Shown here piece after piece: positions 6,201 through 6,295 of a stretch of DNA of 6,295 nucleotides. Source of the stretch: Candidatus Aminicenantota bacterium (GTDB taxonomy: Bacteria; Acidobacteriota; Aminicenantia; Aminicenantales; UBA8522); NCBI GenBank assembly GCA_003524335.1, contig DQHV01000321.1, positions 481-6,775 of the forward strand. Direction: 5' to 3'. Below the pieces are notes generated by a model. It made no database searches, was not told where the DNA came from, and saw only the letters and a list, made by a program, of their open reading frames with translations. Position 1 is the stretch's first letter, and each line of letters opens with the position of its first letter. The position numbers and the translations under genes are program-made.

Positions 6201-6295
6201 CAGCGCTTCCTCCCAGACCGCGGGTGAATGTTGCCTTTTATCCTTTAGCCGGAGCTCCCGGCCAATGACCTCGAGGAGGCAGAGGATAGTGTGTA
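3276..6295 (-). CDS. fkp: Bifunctional L-fucokinase / fucose-1-phosphate guanylyltransferase, 5' end missing
   Basis: This cytoplasmic enzyme makes GDP-L-fucose from free L-fucose: the C-terminal GHMP kinase forms fucose-1-phosphate with ATP, and the N-terminal domain couples it to GTP. The frame is open to the right edge, giving 1005 visible codons and no start. A GTG at 6111-6113 is in frame but internal, since the nucleotidyltransferase motif HAGGDARRLPAYSPCGK (visible residues 40-56, positions 6126-6176) lies upstream of it. SGDVFLDFD follows at about 98-106. Residues about 300-340 look like a short hexapeptide-type beta-helix segment (SEIGPAGSVIGKDAWVEG). The kinase begins near residue 639 with IVWGRAPARLDLGGGWTDTP, then has the ATP loop PSGSGLGTSS (767-776, positions 3966-3995), TTGGGWQDQ (811-819) and LLGAGGGG (953-960). 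Order and spacing match Bacteroides fragilis Fkp (949 residues, recalled); this protein is longer, with extra length probably in the linker. The missing N-terminus should carry the GSGGGT-type loop. Other sugar GHMP kinase/pyrophosphorylase fusions, such as for D-arabinose or heptose, are possible, but the overall match favours fucose. Confidence 0.92.
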   Translation of the reverse strand, partial: HTILCLLEVIGRELRLKDKRQHSPAVWEEALRRVRVLIVHAGGDARRLPAYSPCGKIFIPVPGESDSALGLTLLDRQLPRYLSLPAPADGSGQVVITSGDVFLDFDSSRLRLNRRGLTAIGCFADPKLATAHGVFCPSPDGEVRKFLQKPSVEDQVKQGAIDRHGRAVLDIGIMSLDAAAAVRFVAASKPRVERRGKLVWSGRPAGLILGRGLDFYREICCAMGRDTDQRSYIAEVRRTGSALSDRELRVLYDAFSRIPFFVETVPSCIFLHFGTMRQLMGSGADLISLDRGISNSHAPIVLNSEIGPAGSVIGKDAWVEGCRVRAALSLGGENIVAGVDVDELLALPQKACLDVLEGEDGSGKKAWFVRCYDIDDQFHLRGDRGGRLNGLTLKEWLRVMDVEKDEVWDRRLSPEERTVWKGRFFPALDSPSQVPAWLWLFNLPSATELQKSVWRESRRLSLADMAGLASHGAFHSRRLGIRAAALRSEPSRLFRSESRFSAPDLAFFLQKSPSHEKPLWLAGILKEAYRRHGPEAPMTDIESLGLSRILHTLGTAIKGLAGRRPAVTRSNLTETEKKLTRKEKIWLGSLGLTLGGKRSAHAWGSSARQAAFEHLGKSIVRSGHERVEPPKNALREDEIVWGRAPARLDLGGGWTDTPPYSLERGGCVINAAVNLNGQAPIQAYARVIPEPEIRINSIDHSVRIVIRDLDDLLDYRQPASRFGLAKAALALCGFSPAEAAWKKETTLRRMMERFGGGIELTTLAAIPSGSGLGTSSIMGAVLISVISRLTGRSLSQRELFHAVLRLEQELTTGGGWQDQVGGVVEGVKVIRSAPGMVPDPLIHFVPTDVLDPRTNGGLTLLYYTGLRRLAKNILADVVGSYLSRDRCSMRILEELHLFPPAMAEAMSQKSVERFGRLIDIAWGLKKGLDPESTTPVIEGILKRVADRIFGATLLGAGGGGFLLLVCRSGADAQKVRRTLAQAPPNQRARFFEFDINQEGLVVTVC

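Noticed and set aside
5247..6227. A 326-codon open frame on the plus strand opposite fkp
   Set aside because: It lies wholly antisense to a strongly conserved coding region, has no ribosome site and its translation shows no family motifs. Long antisense frames are expected in GC-rich coding DNA.
1..6295. CRISPR array, tRNA, rRNA or riboswitch
   Set aside because: No regularly spaced repeats and no recognisable tRNA, rRNA or riboswitch pattern was seen; most of the window is coding and the gaps are short.

Overview
The window holds five protein-coding genes, four of them in a convergent layout, and reads like part of a bacterial surface-glycan or glycolipid locus. The coding DNA is GC-rich by eye, the ribosome site of the first gene is a strong Shine-Dalgarno, and the long minus-strand gene is a Bacteroides-type L-fucose salvage enzyme with codon use too GC-rich for Bacteroides itself. 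This suggests a GC-rich, probably Gram-negative anaerobe or candidate-phylum bacterium. The sequence alone does not fix the taxon.

Layout. Positions 1-312: a small canonical 4-oxalocrotonate tautomerase gene on the minus strand, bracketed by two short palindromic elements. One lies at the very left edge and ends directly at the stop codon. The other, at 242-312, is a clear long inverted repeat with GGGGACGGTTCT / AGAACCGTCCCC arms, of the type scattered by REP-associated (IS200-like) tyrosine transposases. Positions 313-467 hold no gene but contain a candidate sigma-70 promoter facing right. Positions 468-1851: two closely spaced plus-strand genes, a short membrane-anchored SAM-methyltransferase-like protein and a drug/metabolite-transporter-type (NIPA/EamA-like) membrane protein. 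Positions 1861-6295: two minus-strand genes, a GT4-family glycosyltransferase (1861-3030) and, upstream of it, a bifunctional L-fucokinase / fucose-1-phosphate guanylyltransferase (Fkp) that runs off the right edge and lacks its N-terminus here. The two are separated by a 245-bp gap that holds a hairpin over the fkp stop codon and no gene I can support.

How they may work together (inference): Fkp would turn free L-fucose into GDP-L-fucose, the GT4 enzyme would add a sugar to a lipid or glycan acceptor at the inner face of the membrane, and the methyltransferase/DMT pair on the facing strand would modify and move a lipid-linked or small product. The tautomerase has no visible link to this pathway and may be an independent cassette between mobile repeats. 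The least described part is the membrane-anchored mini-methyltransferase paired with the DMT protein.
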